The notes under the pieces: model-generated
The model's input: only the letters and a program-made list of their open reading frames with translations
Databases searched by the model: none
What the model was told of the DNA's origin: nothing
NCBI GenBank assembly: GCA_934525735.1
Contig: CAKSZM010000015.1
Span: 1 to 27,715, forward strand
Source: an uncultured Faecalibacterium sp.
Lineage (GTDB): Bacteria; Bacillota; Clostridia; Oscillospirales; Ruminococcaceae
Reading direction: 5' to 3'
DNA length: 27,715 nucleotides
Shown: positions 6,357 through 14,868 of the stretch, piece after piece
Position numbering within the stretch: position 1 is the stretch's first letter
Layout of the letters: the number at the start of each line of letters is the position of its first letter
Made by a program: the position numbers and the translations under genes

Positions 6357-7304
6357 TCAACGGGTTGTCTTTTTGCGGGAGGAAATGAGCACGGCCAGGA
6401 ACAGAACGATGCCGTAAATGATCTTCTGCACGCCCTGCGAAAGGCTCATTGCAGCCAGAAGGCCGTCCAGAATGATGATGACAAAGCTGCCGGCAATGGC
6501 GCCGATGTAACTGCCGCTGCCGCCTACCAGAGAAATGCCGCCGATGGCAACGGCAGAAACAGAGGCCATCTGGTAGGTATCGCCCATGCCGAGGTAGAGC
6601 TGGCTGAGCTTGCCGCTGTACAGCATGCCGGCCAGAGCGGCCATCATGCCGCAGAATGCATAGGCGCTGAGCTTGATCTTCTTGACGGAAACACCGGAAA
6701 ACAGCGAGACCTGCTCACTGGTGCCGACGCCGTACAGTTTGCGGCCGTAAGGTGTTTTGACCAGCAGGATCCATGCGGCCACAGAGACCAGCATCCACAA
6801 AAGGAACAGGGTCGAAATGCCGCCGATGTCGCCCACGGCCAGATCTTTGATGACCTGCGGGATGCTGCCGCCTGGGGTGCCGCCGGTGAAACCGACCAGC
6901 AGGCCCTGATAGATGATGTTGGAGGCCATGGTCATGATGACCGGAGCAATGCCGACGTAGGCGATGCCGAAGCCGTTGATCGCGCCCATCAGGGCGCCGG
7001 CCAGCAGGACGATGGGAACGGCGTAGATCAGCCGGATGTTTTCGCCGCCGGTGAGCATGGCGCACAGGTAACCGCCGATGCAGAAGATCCACGGAACAGA
7101 AAGATCCATGCCGCCAGTCAGGATGGGAAAAGTCTGTCCCAGTGCGGTAAAGCCCAGCACGGCGATGGAAATGGACAGGACTTTCAGATTTGCTGCATTG
7201 GCGTAGCCCGGTTTTACAATGGAAACAAAGGCCAGCAGGGCAGCAGCAACGACAAAGGTAAGAATGATGGAAGAGTTTTGCTTCCAGAATTTTTTCGCAG
7301 TCAT
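6357..7304 (-). CDS. ABC sugar transporter permease, RbsC type (second permease)
   Basis: The 315-aa polytopic membrane protein belongs to the BPD_transp_2 family of ribose/galactose-type permeases. It has many hydrophobic segments and the family block GQTFPILTGGMDLSV (about residues 58-72), with a conserved GGISLVGGSGSYIGAIAGS stretch in the C-terminal half. It is the last gene of the minus-strand import operon. Its ATG overlaps the stop codon of the first permease by one base. Two different permeases imply a heterodimeric channel. A bidirectional terminator lies downstream. The substrate is inferred from neighbours to be an acidic sugar or its lactone. Confidence 0.92.
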   Translation of the reverse strand: MTAKKFWKQNSSIILTFVVAAALLAFVSIVKPGYANAANLKVLSISIAVLGFTALGQTFPILTGGMDLSVPWIFCIGGYLCAMLTGGENIRLIYAVPIVLLAGALMGAINGFGIAYVGIAPVIMTMASNIIYQGLLVGFTGGTPGGSIPQVIKDLAVGDIGGISTLFLLWMLVSVAAWILLVKTPYGRKLYGVGTSEQVSLFSGVSVKKIKLSAYAFCGMMAALAGMLYSGKLSQLYLGMGDTYQMASVSAVAIGGISLVGGSGSYIGAIAGSFVIIILDGLLAAMSLSQGVQKIIYGIVLFLAVLISSRKKTTR

Positions 7305-8308
7305 CAGCCAATGCCCTCCTTACGTTTGCGCAGCACCGTACCATAAGCGCTGAGTGCAACTGCCAGAATCAGCAGTACGCCCTGCACAAGGCTGGACCAG
7401 TACGAAGATACGTTCATGAACACCAGAAGATCGGAGATGTAGCGCAGGACAAATGCGCCCACAACGCTGCCGACGATACCGCCGGAACCGCCGGAAAGAG
7501 CAGTGCCGCCGATAACGGCTGCGGAGATCGAAGTCATCACGAAGTCTGCACCGGCGGTGGGGGAGCCGGACGCAACGGAAGCGGTGCGGAACATACCGGA
7601 CAGGGCGGCAAAACCGCCGGAGATCGCATAAGCGATGATGCGGGTGCGCATGACCGAAATGCCGTTCAGGTTTGCGGCCTTTTCCGAGCTGCCGATCGCA
7701 TAAATGCTCTGACACAGGGCTGTGCGCTTGAAGTAGCACCAGATCAGCAGCAGAATAACCAGCAGGATCGCCGAGACAGGCACAACACCAAAGCGGTGCA
7801 TCAGGTGGGTGATATAGAGCGAGGGCACGATGCCGCCGTCGACTTTCAGGATCAGAAGCGCTGCGCCCAGACAGATCGACTGAGTAGCCAGCGTGACGAT
7901 GAACGGCTGCAGCTTGGTTTTTTCGATGATGTAGCCGTTGAAGCATCCGATGCCGACGCCGATCAGCAGGCTGAGGGTCGTCCACAGGGCAATGCTGCCC
8001 GGTGTGTCGTGCATCTGCGTAACGGTAATGCAGTTCGTGATACAGATGATACCGCCGACCGACAGGTCAAAACCGCCTGTCAGAAGGACAAATGTCTGGC
8101 CGATCGCGACCAGAATGAGCGAAAAAGCAGAATCGCATTTGTTGGCAAGATAACGGGCGCTGAGCGTATTGCTGTTCAGACAGCCCATGATCGCAATGAT
8201 CAGGATCAGCATGACATACGGGATCAGCGCGATCCAGTTATCTGCCAGCTTTTTGCGCAGTGAACCTTTTTTCTTCACGAATAACGCTCCTTCCGTTGGG
8301 TCAGGCAC
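7304..8308 (-). CDS. ABC sugar transporter permease, RbsC type (first permease)
   Basis: The 334-aa polytopic membrane protein is of the same family as its downstream neighbour, with the matching block GQTFVLLTGGFDLSVGGIIC (about residues 68-87) and GGTALSGGSGGIVGSVVGAF near residues 258-277. The basic N terminus (KKKGSLRKKL) is likely cytosolic. Its start overlaps the ATPase gene by eight bases and its end overlaps the second permease by one, so the three are translationally coupled. It forms half of the membrane channel for the importer. Confidence 0.92.
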   Translation of the reverse strand: MPDPTEGALFVKKKGSLRKKLADNWIALIPYVMLILIIAIMGCLNSNTLSARYLANKCDSAFSLILVAIGQTFVLLTGGFDLSVGGIICITNCITVTQMHDTPGSIALWTTLSLLIGVGIGCFNGYIIEKTKLQPFIVTLATQSICLGAALLILKVDGGIVPSLYITHLMHRFGVVPVSAILLVILLLIWCYFKRTALCQSIYAIGSSEKAANLNGISVMRTRIIAYAISGGFAALSGMFRTASVASGSPTAGADFVMTSISAAVIGGTALSGGSGGIVGSVVGAFVLRYISDLLVFMNVSSYWSSLVQGVLLILAVALSAYGTVLRKRKEGIG

Positions 8309-9800
8309 CGGCCTGCATACCGATGGATGCTCCGATGATGTTTTCTTTGGTCAGGGCGCTGCCCTTCAGGTCGGCACCAATCCTGCCGTCGTGCATGACG
8401 ACCACGCGGTCGCATACATGCACCAGCTCTTCCACGTCGGTGGAAAAGAAGATGACGGCGCGCCCGTTCTGGGCAAAATCGCGGACAAGGCCGAACATTT
8501 CCTTCTTTGTGCCGACATCAACGCCGCGGGTGATATCGTGCAGAAGCAGCAGCTCCGGCTTGCAGGACATGATCTTGGCCATCAGCACTTTTTGCTGGTT
8601 GCCGCCGGACAGATCCTGAACAGGCGTTTCGGGGCCGTTGGCCTTCACCGCCAGAACATCCATGTACTGCTTGATGATGGCGTTTTCTTTCTCCGGGCTG
8701 ATGAACGGCCCTTTGGTCAGCATGTCGATGCTGGGGAGAGAGATGTTGTAGCCGATGCTCTTGGCAAGGAACAGGCCCTGCACGCCGCGCTCTTCCGGCA
8801 CAAGGGCAATGCCCTGACGCAGTGCGCTGCGGGGATCTTTCAGGGTGATGGGTTTTCCGTTCAGCAGGATCTCACCCTTGGCCTGATGCACGCCGAACAG
8901 AGAAAGCAGAAGTTCGGCCTGTCCCTGGCCTGCCAGACCGCCCACGCCCAGGACTTCGCCCCGGTGAAGGGTGAGGTCTACGCCGTTCAGCGCACGGTTA
9001 TAGCGCAGGCCGCGGATGTCCAGCATCACATCCGGCTCCGTGCGGTCAATGATCTCGGGGAAATAGCCGGACATCTTGCGGCCCAGCATCATGGCAATGA
9101 CCTGATCCATGTCCAGATTCTCGTCGACCTTCAGATCGCCGGCGTAGGTGCCGTTGCGCAGGATGGAAATGTTGTCGCAGCCGTCCTGGATCTCGCTCAT
9201 GCGGTGAGAGATGAAGATCACGATCTTGCCTTCGTTGGCCAGCCGGCGCGCCAGCGCCAACAGCCATTTGACGCGGTTCTCGGTCAGGGCGCTGGTGGCC
9301 TCGTCCAGAATGATGATCTCGGGATCCTTGGAAAGGACTTTCAGGATCTCGATGATCTGCTTTTGCGAAAGCGGGATGCGGCCGGCTTTGGCGTGGGGAT
9401 CAATCTCGGTCACGTCATACTTGGCAAACAGCTCTTCGCACATCTGATACAGCTTTTTATAATCAAACATTCCGAAGCGGTTTTTGGGGATGCGGCCGAT
9501 GAAGATATTTTCGGCAACGCTCAGCTCCGGGATGAAGCTCAGCTCCTGATAGACACAGCCGATGCCGTACCGCATGGCATCGGACGGATTGCGGATCTGC
9601 GCTGTCTGCCCGAACACCCGGATCTCACCGGAATCGGGGCGGTAAGCACCGGCAAGGATCTTGAGCAGGGTGCTTTTGCCCGCGCCGTTTTCGCCCAGCA
9701 GTGCATGGACTTCGCCGCGATTGCAGGAAAAAGTCACGTCCTGCAGCGCATAGTTTCCGTTAAAGGATTTTGAGATATGATTCAGTTCCAGATCTGCCAT
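8301..9800 (-). CDS. ABC sugar transporter ATPase, RbsA/MglA type (two fused ATPase domains)
   Basis: The 499-aa protein carries two tandem ABC domains. Domain 1 has Walker A GENGAGKST (residues 36-44), signature-like LSQKQIIEI and Walker B IIILDEATSAL. Domain 2 has the usual degenerate P-loop (GLAGQGQAEL), signature LSGGNQQKV, and a Walker B region reading LLLLHDITRG where LxLDEPTRG is usual, so domain 2 is probably non-catalytic. Start ATG 9800 is preferred over GTG 9809 because AGGGAG sits eight bases before it. It powers the two adjacent permeases. A partial terminator separates it from the binding-protein gene. Confidence 0.93.
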   Translation of the reverse strand: MADLELNHISKSFNGNYALQDVTFSCNRGEVHALLGENGAGKSTLLKILAGAYRPDSGEIRVFGQTAQIRNPSDAMRYGIGCVYQELSFIPELSVAENIFIGRIPKNRFGMFDYKKLYQMCEELFAKYDVTEIDPHAKAGRIPLSQKQIIEILKVLSKDPEIIILDEATSALTENRVKWLLALARRLANEGKIVIFISHRMSEIQDGCDNISILRNGTYAGDLKVDENLDMDQVIAMMLGRKMSGYFPEIIDRTEPDVMLDIRGLRYNRALNGVDLTLHRGEVLGVGGLAGQGQAELLLSLFGVHQAKGEILLNGKPITLKDPRSALRQGIALVPEERGVQGLFLAKSIGYNISLPSIDMLTKGPFISPEKENAIIKQYMDVLAVKANGPETPVQDLSGGNQQKVLMAKIMSCKPELLLLHDITRGVDVGTKKEMFGLVRDFAQNGRAVIFFSTDVEELVHVCDRVVVMHDGRIGADLKGSALTKENIIGASIGMQAGA

Positions 9801-9841
9801 TTCATGCACTCCCTTTGCTTGGTGATGAAGGCGTTCTCTCT

Positions 9842-9883
9842 AAAAATATCGGCCAACACCGCAGAAAGCTGTGTGGCCGATAT
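9842..9883 (-). terminator. Intra-operon hairpin/partial terminator after the binding-protein gene
   Basis: ATATCGGCC...ACAC (9846-9859) pairs with GTGTGGCCGATAT (9871-9883) with one bulged base. On the minus strand it is followed by TTTTTAG. Such hairpins often let the binding protein be made in excess over the ATPase and permeases. Confidence 0.65.
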
Positions 9884-9902
9884 GTTACAGATCACGCAGA
9901 AC

Positions 9903-11021
9903 TCAGGCGGTGTAATTGCTGATCTCGTCAATGGTCAGGGTGATGGTATCAAAGTCTGCAGGCAGTGCGGGCCAGTCCATGCCGTCGGGCACATCCTCCC
10001 AGACATTCTCGCCCATCTTTACCACAGTGGAAGGCAGGCCGACATCGATATCGGCGTCCTTTTCGTTCACGAAGATGCCCGGCGTTACCAGAGTGTCCTG
10101 CTCCACGGTCTCACCGTCCAGCACGCGGACGGCAACATCCAGAGCGATAACGGACAGGCCCGGGCAGTTATTGCCGATGATGGCATCCAGATCGTTGTTC
10201 AGCATGGTCTTCATGCCGAGGTTGGTATCGAATGCGGAGATGGGGATCATCTTCATGCCGGCCTGCGTCAGTGCGGAATAGCAGGACTCCACATAGGCCT
10301 GGCAGAAGATGCCGTCCAGATCGGGGTTGGCGGCCAGAACGCTGGCCAGCTGCTCCTGACATACGCCGTCGGCATACTGGGAAGCAAACTCGGAGACGAC
10401 GTTCATGTTGGATGCTTCAAAGACGGACATGGCGGCTTCATAAATGGTGTTGCCGTTGGTGGAGCCGGGCATACCGGTATCGACGGCGATCTTTGCGCCT
10501 TCGCCGCACTTGCTGCACAGGTACTTGGCCCATGCTTCGACCATGGAAATAAAGTCGGTCTGTACGGTGTAAACGCCGTCTGCGGAGATGATCGAGTCAA
10601 AGGAAACGACCGTGATGCCGGCGTCCTGTGCGCGCTTGACCGAGGGCAGCAGTGCGCTGGAAGAAGAAGCGTCGACCAGGATCGCGTTGTAGCCCTGCTC
10701 CACCATGGCGTCGATGGCAGCGGACTGAGCCTCGGCGGAATTTTCGCTGTTGATGATCGTCAGATCCAGCTTGCTGGCGTAGGGCTCCTTGGTGGCAGCC
10801 ACTTCAGCACACTTGATCATGATCTGGCGCCAGTCGTTGCCCATAAAGGCGTTGCTCAGAGCGATCTTGTATTTGCCGCCGGCAGCGGAAGCGGCGGAGC
10901 CGGAACCTGCAGCAGCGGAAGAAGAAGCGGCGGAACCGCCGCAGGCGGTCAGGGCACCGGACGCAGCCACGATACCGGCAGCTTTCAGAAAATCACGGCG
11001 GGAAATCTTTTTCATAGACAT
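9903..11021 (-). CDS. Sugar ABC transporter substrate-binding lipoprotein (PBP type I)
   Basis: The 372-aa precursor has a twin-arginine-like signal (SRRDFLKAAG, residues 7-16) ending in lipobox LTAC with Cys27 as the likely lipidated residue. A Gly/Ser/Ala-rich linker and a type-I periplasmic binding fold of the ribose-binding family follow (YKIALSNAFMGNDWRQIMIK at the start of lobe 1; hinge-region ISAFDTNLGMK). It captures the substrate at the cell surface for the permeases. GGAG lies eight bases before the ATG. It follows the UlaG-like gene by 68 bases and precedes a partial terminator. The ligand cannot be read from sequence. Confidence 0.93.
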   Translation of the reverse strand: MSMKKISRRDFLKAAGIVAASGALTACGGSAASSSAAAGSGSAASAAGGKYKIALSNAFMGNDWRQIMIKCAEVAATKEPYASKLDLTIINSENSAEAQSAAIDAMVEQGYNAILVDASSSSALLPSVKRAQDAGITVVSFDSIISADGVYTVQTDFISMVEAWAKYLCSKCGEGAKIAVDTGMPGSTNGNTIYEAAMSVFEASNMNVVSEFASQYADGVCQEQLASVLAANPDLDGIFCQAYVESCYSALTQAGMKMIPISAFDTNLGMKTMLNNDLDAIIGNNCPGLSVIALDVAVRVLDGETVEQDTLVTPGIFVNEKDADIDVGLPSTVVKMGENVWEDVPDGMDWPALPADFDTITLTIDEISNYTA

Positions 11022-11089
11022 GGCAAATTCTCCTTTTTACCTTTTGATTGATACAATGAGTCCGGCGGAGCCGGGCATGATTCTGAGTT

Positions 11090-11851
11090 TCAGCGTGGAT
11101 AAGTGATCCGCTCGCCCTGACACATCACAAAGAACGGAACATCCGGTGCGATCGCACGCATGGCATCCTGGAAATGCCCCGGGTCGCCATGGTGATGCGC
11201 AAAGGTCCAGAAGTGGCAGGGGATCGTCAGCCGGGGCGAAGCCTGCTGCGCCAGCATGGCGGCATCGCGTTCGTTCATGTTTCCGAACTCGCCGTTGATG
11301 GGTGCGATCAGCAGATCCGTTTCCCGCTCCGTGACGGGGCGCATCCGGCGGGACTGATAGCTGGTGTCGCCGGTAAAGTAGATCCGGACGCCCTCAGTCT
11401 CGATCCAGAAGCCCAGTGCGTCAGGGGCGGAATCGCCGTGGTCGGCCCAGACAGCTTCCACAGAAAAGCCGTCCTGCTGAGCCGTGTCGCCGATCTGCAT
11501 TCCGGTGACACGGCTCATGTCGAAGCCGGCATCGCGGCAGATGCGCTCGGATGCTTTGCAGCAGTACAGGTGTGCGCCGTTCCGCATCAGCGAGGGCAGG
11601 CTGTCCATGTCAAGGTGGTCTGCATGTTCATGACTGGCGAGGATCACATCCGGGGCCAGTTCCTCCGGTTCGGCAACGGCCATCATGAGCCGGCGGCTGC
11701 CGTCGGTCTTCTCTACATAATCAGAAAGATAGGCGTCGATCAGCATGACCTTGCCGAGACTGTTTTTGATCAGGAAGCCCGCCTGGCCGAGCCAGTACAG
11801 ATGAATGTGGCCCGGATCGGGGGTCGCTTCCAGCATTTTCAAAAATTTCAT
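11090..11851 (-). CDS. UlaG-like metallo-beta-lactamase-fold hydrolase, probable sugar-acid lactonase
   Basis: The 253-aa protein starts at ATG 11851, where GGAG lies upstream. The longer frame to 12052 runs through the promoter and is rejected. It has the MBL metal motif SHEHADHLD (His74, His76, Asp78, His79), WADHGDSAPDALGFWI, YFTGDTSY and the C-terminal HFWTFAHHHGDP block typical of UlaG, the L-ascorbate-6-phosphate lactonase. No ascorbate PTS is near. As first gene of the importer operon, opposite aldonate enzymes, it may open an imported lactone to its free acid. The exact substrate is inferred. Confidence 0.85.
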   Translation of the reverse strand: MKFLKMLEATPDPGHIHLYWLGQAGFLIKNSLGKVMLIDAYLSDYVEKTDGSRRLMMAVAEPEELAPDVILASHEHADHLDMDSLPSLMRNGAHLYCCKASERICRDAGFDMSRVTGMQIGDTAQQDGFSVEAVWADHGDSAPDALGFWIETEGVRIYFTGDTSYQSRRMRPVTERETDLLIAPINGEFGNMNERDAAMLAQQASPRLTIPCHFWTFAHHHGDPGHFQDAMRAIAPDVPFFVMCQGERITYPR

Positions 11852-11900
11852 GCAGGAGCTCCTTTCGGCTGTACGGAATGAAAGAAAAGATTTGTTTGGG

Positions 11901-11932
11901 TGTTGAATGATGTGATACAAGTTTTGCACCAT
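11901..11932. promoter_or_regulatory. Operator-like repeat A (minus-strand operon)
   Basis: The segment TGTTGAATGATGTGATACAA, continuing GTTTTGCACCAT, nearly repeats 12329-12358. It lies just downstream of the -10 of the minus-strand promoter, a position suited to a repressor. The ATACAA core also occurs at the GntR gene promoter. Confidence 0.6.
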
Positions 11933-11933
11933 G

Positions 11934-11962
11934 ATTATCGCAAAATAAATGACAAAAGTCAA
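11934..11962 (-). promoter_or_regulatory. Promoter of the lactonase-ABC importer operon
   Basis: On the minus strand TTGACT (11962-11957), a 17-base spacer and GATAAT (11939-11934) lie 83 bases before the UlaG-like start. Confidence 0.75.
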
Positions 11963-12017
11963 TACTCTATGGTGAACCTGACCAAAAATTGACGATTTCA
12001 ACTTGTTTTTGTACTGA

Positions 12018-12230
12018 AACAAGTATTTTTGCACAAAGCAAAAAGAATACAAGAGGGGACATCATGAAGAACAGATAGAACTGACATACAAAAACTGGAA
12101 GGAATGGAAATACATGGACATTGCAGAGGACAATTGGATTGATAAATCCATAACGAGTGGATTCCCGGCAACGGCAGTCCAGATATATCAGTCTGAAATG
12201 GAATTTTCAGGGATGATTCAGAGACTATAA
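12018..12230 (+). pseudogene. Possible C-terminal remnant of an unknown protein in the AT-rich promoter gap
   Basis: A stop-bounded frame of 70 codons reads like real protein in its second half (YKNWKEWKYMDIAEDNWIDK, then FPATAVQIYQSEMEFSGMIQ) but has no start codon with a Shine-Dalgarno. Its only ATG is internal. The 396-base segment holding it (11933-12328) is clearly more AT-rich than both flanks and lies between the two operator-like repeats. It may be a decayed gene fragment or chance. The family is not recognised. Confidence 0.3.
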
Positions 12231-12295
12231 TAGGTATCAATAAGCGAGACTTGAAACGGGATTTGCAGAAATTTGAAGAAAATCAGGAAAAAGAC

Positions 12296-12323
12296 TTGCT
12301 TTTTCACTTGTATTGTGTATACT
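12296..12323 (+). promoter_or_regulatory. Promoter of the aldonate catabolic operon
   Basis: TTGCTT (12296-12301), a 16-base spacer and TATACT (12318-12323) precede operator-like repeat B. A CTTGTAT half-site (12307-12313) sits inside the spacer. Confidence 0.65.
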
Positions 12324-12328
12324 AAAGC

Positions 12329-12358
12329 TGTTGATTGATGTAATACAAGTCGCACCAT
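12329..12358. promoter_or_regulatory. Operator-like repeat B (plus-strand operon)
   Basis: TGTTGATTGATGTAATACAA, continuing GTCGCACCAT, matches repeat A with two substitutions in the first 22 bases and a two-base gap. It covers the expected transcription start of the dehydrogenase operon. It is probably the site of the GntR regulator encoded downstream; this is inference from position and the shared ATACAA core. Confidence 0.6.
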
Positions 12359-12428
12359 ACAAAAAGCTTTTGACGGGGCGCGCCGGGCCGTGAGCGCGGC
12401 GGGGCGCCCTGATACAGGAGGAAAGGCA

Positions 12429-13460
12429 ATGAAAGCATGTGTTGTGACTGAACCGTATCACTACGAGATCCGCGAGGTTCCAATCCCGGAACCGCAGGCA
12501 GGCCAGATCCAGATCCGGATGATGGCAGCCGGTGTATGCGGCAGTGATATCCATATCTTCAAAGGAGAAAACCCGAACTCCCGCTATCCGCTGATCCCGG
12601 GGCATGAGAATGTCGGCATCGTCACGAAGGTGGGCGAGGGCTGCAGCCGGATCAAGGTCGGCGACCATGTGGTCGTGGATTACGTCATGCGCTGCGGCGA
12701 ATGCTACCAGTGCCGGCACGGCCGCGGCAATGTCTGCGAGCATGTTCTGGTGCGCGGCAGCGGTACGGACGGCGGCTGGCGTGAGTACTGGTGCGTGGAA
12801 GAACCTTATGTCTACAAGATCGCAGATTCGATCCCCTGGAAGGATGCGGCTCTGATCGAGCCGCTGACCATCGGCGAGCACTGCACGGCCCGCGCCGGGA
12901 TCTGCGAGGATGATGTGGTGTTCATTCTGGGCACCGGCACGATCGGCACCATCATTGCGCAGGCCTGCAAGCTCAAGGGCGCAAAGACGGTGATCTGCTG
13001 CGATATCAGCGACAGCAGCCTGGAGCGCAGCAAGCAGTTCGGCGCAGATTATACCGTCAACAGCAAAACGCAGGATATCGTGGCAGAGGTGCAGAAGATC
13101 ACCGAGGGGCACGGCTGCACAGTCGCATTTGATTCCGCATGCTTCCCCGGCAGTCTGACCATGGTCATGCAGCCCGGCATCGTGTGCAATGCGGGCCGTG
13201 TGGTTCCGATGGGCTTCTGCACAGCACCGGAAAAGATCACGCAGCAGATGATCAACGGCCGCGAACTGACCATTGTCGGCACCCGCATGAGCCTGAACCA
13301 GTGGATCCCCACCGCACAGAAAATGGCGGAGGGCAAGTACCATATGGAGGGCCTGGCAACCACCTTTGTGAAGTTCAGCGAGATCGATAAGGTGTTCCAG
13401 AACATCGTGCATCCTGACCCGGAAGTCAAGAAGACCGTCATCCTGTTTGACGAAGACTGA
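12429..13460 (+). CDS. Zinc-dependent MDR dehydrogenase, L-gulonate/L-galactonate 5-dehydrogenase-like (RspB/LgoD type)
   Basis: The 343-aa medium-chain dehydrogenase starts at ATG 12429 behind AGGAGG. Catalytic zinc ligands Cys37 (GVCGSDIH), His59 and Glu60 (PGHEN) are present, as is the structural zinc tetrad Cys89, Cys92, Cys95 and Cys103. The nucleotide fold has GTGTIGT. The C-terminal block DSACFPGSL followed by MGFCTAPEKITQQMINGREL resembles RspB, reported to oxidise L-gulonate to D-fructuronate. LgoD, acting on L-galactonate, is a close alternative. It is the first gene of the plus-strand operon, and its co-occurrence with a ManD/RspA protein supports an aldonate role. Confidence 0.85.
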   Translation: MKACVVTEPYHYEIREVPIPEPQAGQIQIRMMAAGVCGSDIHIFKGENPNSRYPLIPGHENVGIVTKVGEGCSRIKVGDHVVVDYVMRCGECYQCRHGRGNVCEHVLVRGSGTDGGWREYWCVEEPYVYKIADSIPWKDAALIEPLTIGEHCTARAGICEDDVVFILGTGTIGTIIAQACKLKGAKTVICCDISDSSLERSKQFGADYTVNSKTQDIVAEVQKITEGHGCTVAFDSACFPGSLTMVMQPGIVCNAGRVVPMGFCTAPEKITQQMINGRELTIVGTRMSLNQWIPTAQKMAEGKYHMEGLATTFVKFSEIDKVFQNIVHPDPEVKKTVILFDED

Positions 13461-13490
13461 GCAAGACCCTTTACGGACAGGAGCAGCACA

Positions 13491-14816
13491 ATGACGGATA
13501 AAACTGCAAAACCCGGACTGCGGCTTGTGGAAGAAGGCGGGATTCCGGAACACAAGCTGGAACGTGCAGTGGATGAGCTGCTTGCGCAGTACGGATCCTT
13601 GAAAAAAGTTCTGATCATCCCGCCGGATTATACCCGCTGTTACTCCTGCGCGGGCATCCTGACCCGTCTGCTGTACAGCAAGCTGACCGCAGAAGGCGCG
13701 GCAGTCCATGTGATGCCGGCTCTTGGAACGCATATGCCGATGGAAACCTCCGAGAAAAAAGCTTTTTTCGGGGATGTCGTACCGGACAGTGCGATCCTGA
13801 TCCACCGCTGGCAGACCGACACGGTCACACTGGGATATGTGCCGGAAGAATATGTGGCAGAGATCAGCGGCGGCCTTTACCGGGAACAGGTGGAGGTGGA
13901 AGTGAACCATCTTCTGGCGGACGGCGGCTACGACCGGATCTTTTCTGTGGGGCAGGTAGTCCCGCACGAGATCGTCGGGATGGCTAACTATTCCAAGAAC
14001 CTGTTCGTCGGTGTCGGCGGGCGCGCCATGATCAACAAGAGCCACATGCTTTCGGCGATCTGCGGAATGGAAAAAGCGCTTGGCAACCGGGACACACCGG
14101 CCCGCAAGCTGTACGACTATGCACAGCAGCATTTTGTGGACGGAAAGATCCCCGTCACCTTCCTGCTGACCGTCACAACGGTCCAGAGGGAGCAGGTCAC
14201 GCTGCATGGGCTGTTTGCCGGCGATGACCGGGAAACGTTCGAGCAGGCCTGTGCCCTGAGCCAGAAACTCAACATCAATTATCTGCCCCGCCGTGCCGGA
14301 AAAGTTGTGGCCTATCTTAACCCGGAAGAGCTGAAAAGCACATGGGTAGGGAACAAGGGCGTCTACCGCACCCGCATGATCGTGGAGGACGGCGGCGAAC
14401 TTCTGCTGCTGGCGCCGGGAGTGGGCGCTTTCGGCGAAAACCCGGAAACGGACGGCATCATCCGGAAATACGGTTACACGGATACCGGAACGATCATGGA
14501 ACTGTACCGGAAGGGTGCGTTCGAGCAGTGCAGTATGTGCGCAGCACATCTGCTGCAGGGCGTGACCGACGGACGCTTTACCATCACCTATGCCACAAAG
14601 CCGGAAAAGCTTTCCCGTCAGGAAGTGGAGGGCGCTGGTTATCAGTGGGCAGACTACAACGAGATCTGCAAACGGTATGATCCCGCCGTGCTGAATGACG
14701 GCTGGCACACTGCGCCGGACGGCGAAGAATTTTATTATGTATCCGCTCCTGCGACCGGGCTGTGGAAATGTCAGGCAGAAAATGCCGTGGAACACCCCGC
14801 ACAGGCACAGGACTAA
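13491..14816 (+). CDS. LarA-family nickel-pincer racemase/epimerase, probable sugar-acid 2-epimerase
   Basis: The 441-aa protein belongs to the lactate racemase LarA (DUF2088) family. Residues matching the LarA active site are visible: His81 (ALGTHMP), His159 and Lys169 (PHEIVGMANYSKNLFVGVGG) and His185 (NKSHM). The lysine is the expected attachment point of the nickel-pincer nucleotide. Family members invert the C2 hydroxyl of 2-hydroxy acids, and some act on aldonates. Lying between a gulonate-type dehydrogenase and a KduD-like SDR, it probably interconverts C2-epimeric aldonates. The cofactor genes larB, larC and larE are not in the window. The start has a GGAG upstream. Confidence 0.85.
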   Translation: MTDKTAKPGLRLVEEGGIPEHKLERAVDELLAQYGSLKKVLIIPPDYTRCYSCAGILTRLLYSKLTAEGAAVHVMPALGTHMPMETSEKKAFFGDVVPDSAILIHRWQTDTVTLGYVPEEYVAEISGGLYREQVEVEVNHLLADGGYDRIFSVGQVVPHEIVGMANYSKNLFVGVGGRAMINKSHMLSAICGMEKALGNRDTPARKLYDYAQQHFVDGKIPVTFLLTVTTVQREQVTLHGLFAGDDRETFEQACALSQKLNINYLPRRAGKVVAYLNPEELKSTWVGNKGVYRTRMIVEDGGELLLLAPGVGAFGENPETDGIIRKYGYTDTGTIMELYRKGAFEQCSMCAAHLLQGVTDGRFTITYATKPEKLSRQEVEGAGYQWADYNEICKRYDPAVLNDGWHTAPDGEEFYYVSAPATGLWKCQAENAVEHPAQAQD

Positions 14817-14868
14817 GAACGAAAACGCAAAAAAGAGAAAACAGGTACAAGTAAAGGAGAGTTTTATT

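Noticed and set aside
8169..9773. 534-codon plus-strand frame opposite the ABC ATPase
   Set aside because: Antisense shadow of a gene with intact Walker and signature motifs.
11852..12052. N-terminal extension of the UlaG-like protein
   Set aside because: It would run through a good promoter and the operator-like repeat. The family N terminus aligns with the ATG at 11851, which has a GGAG site.
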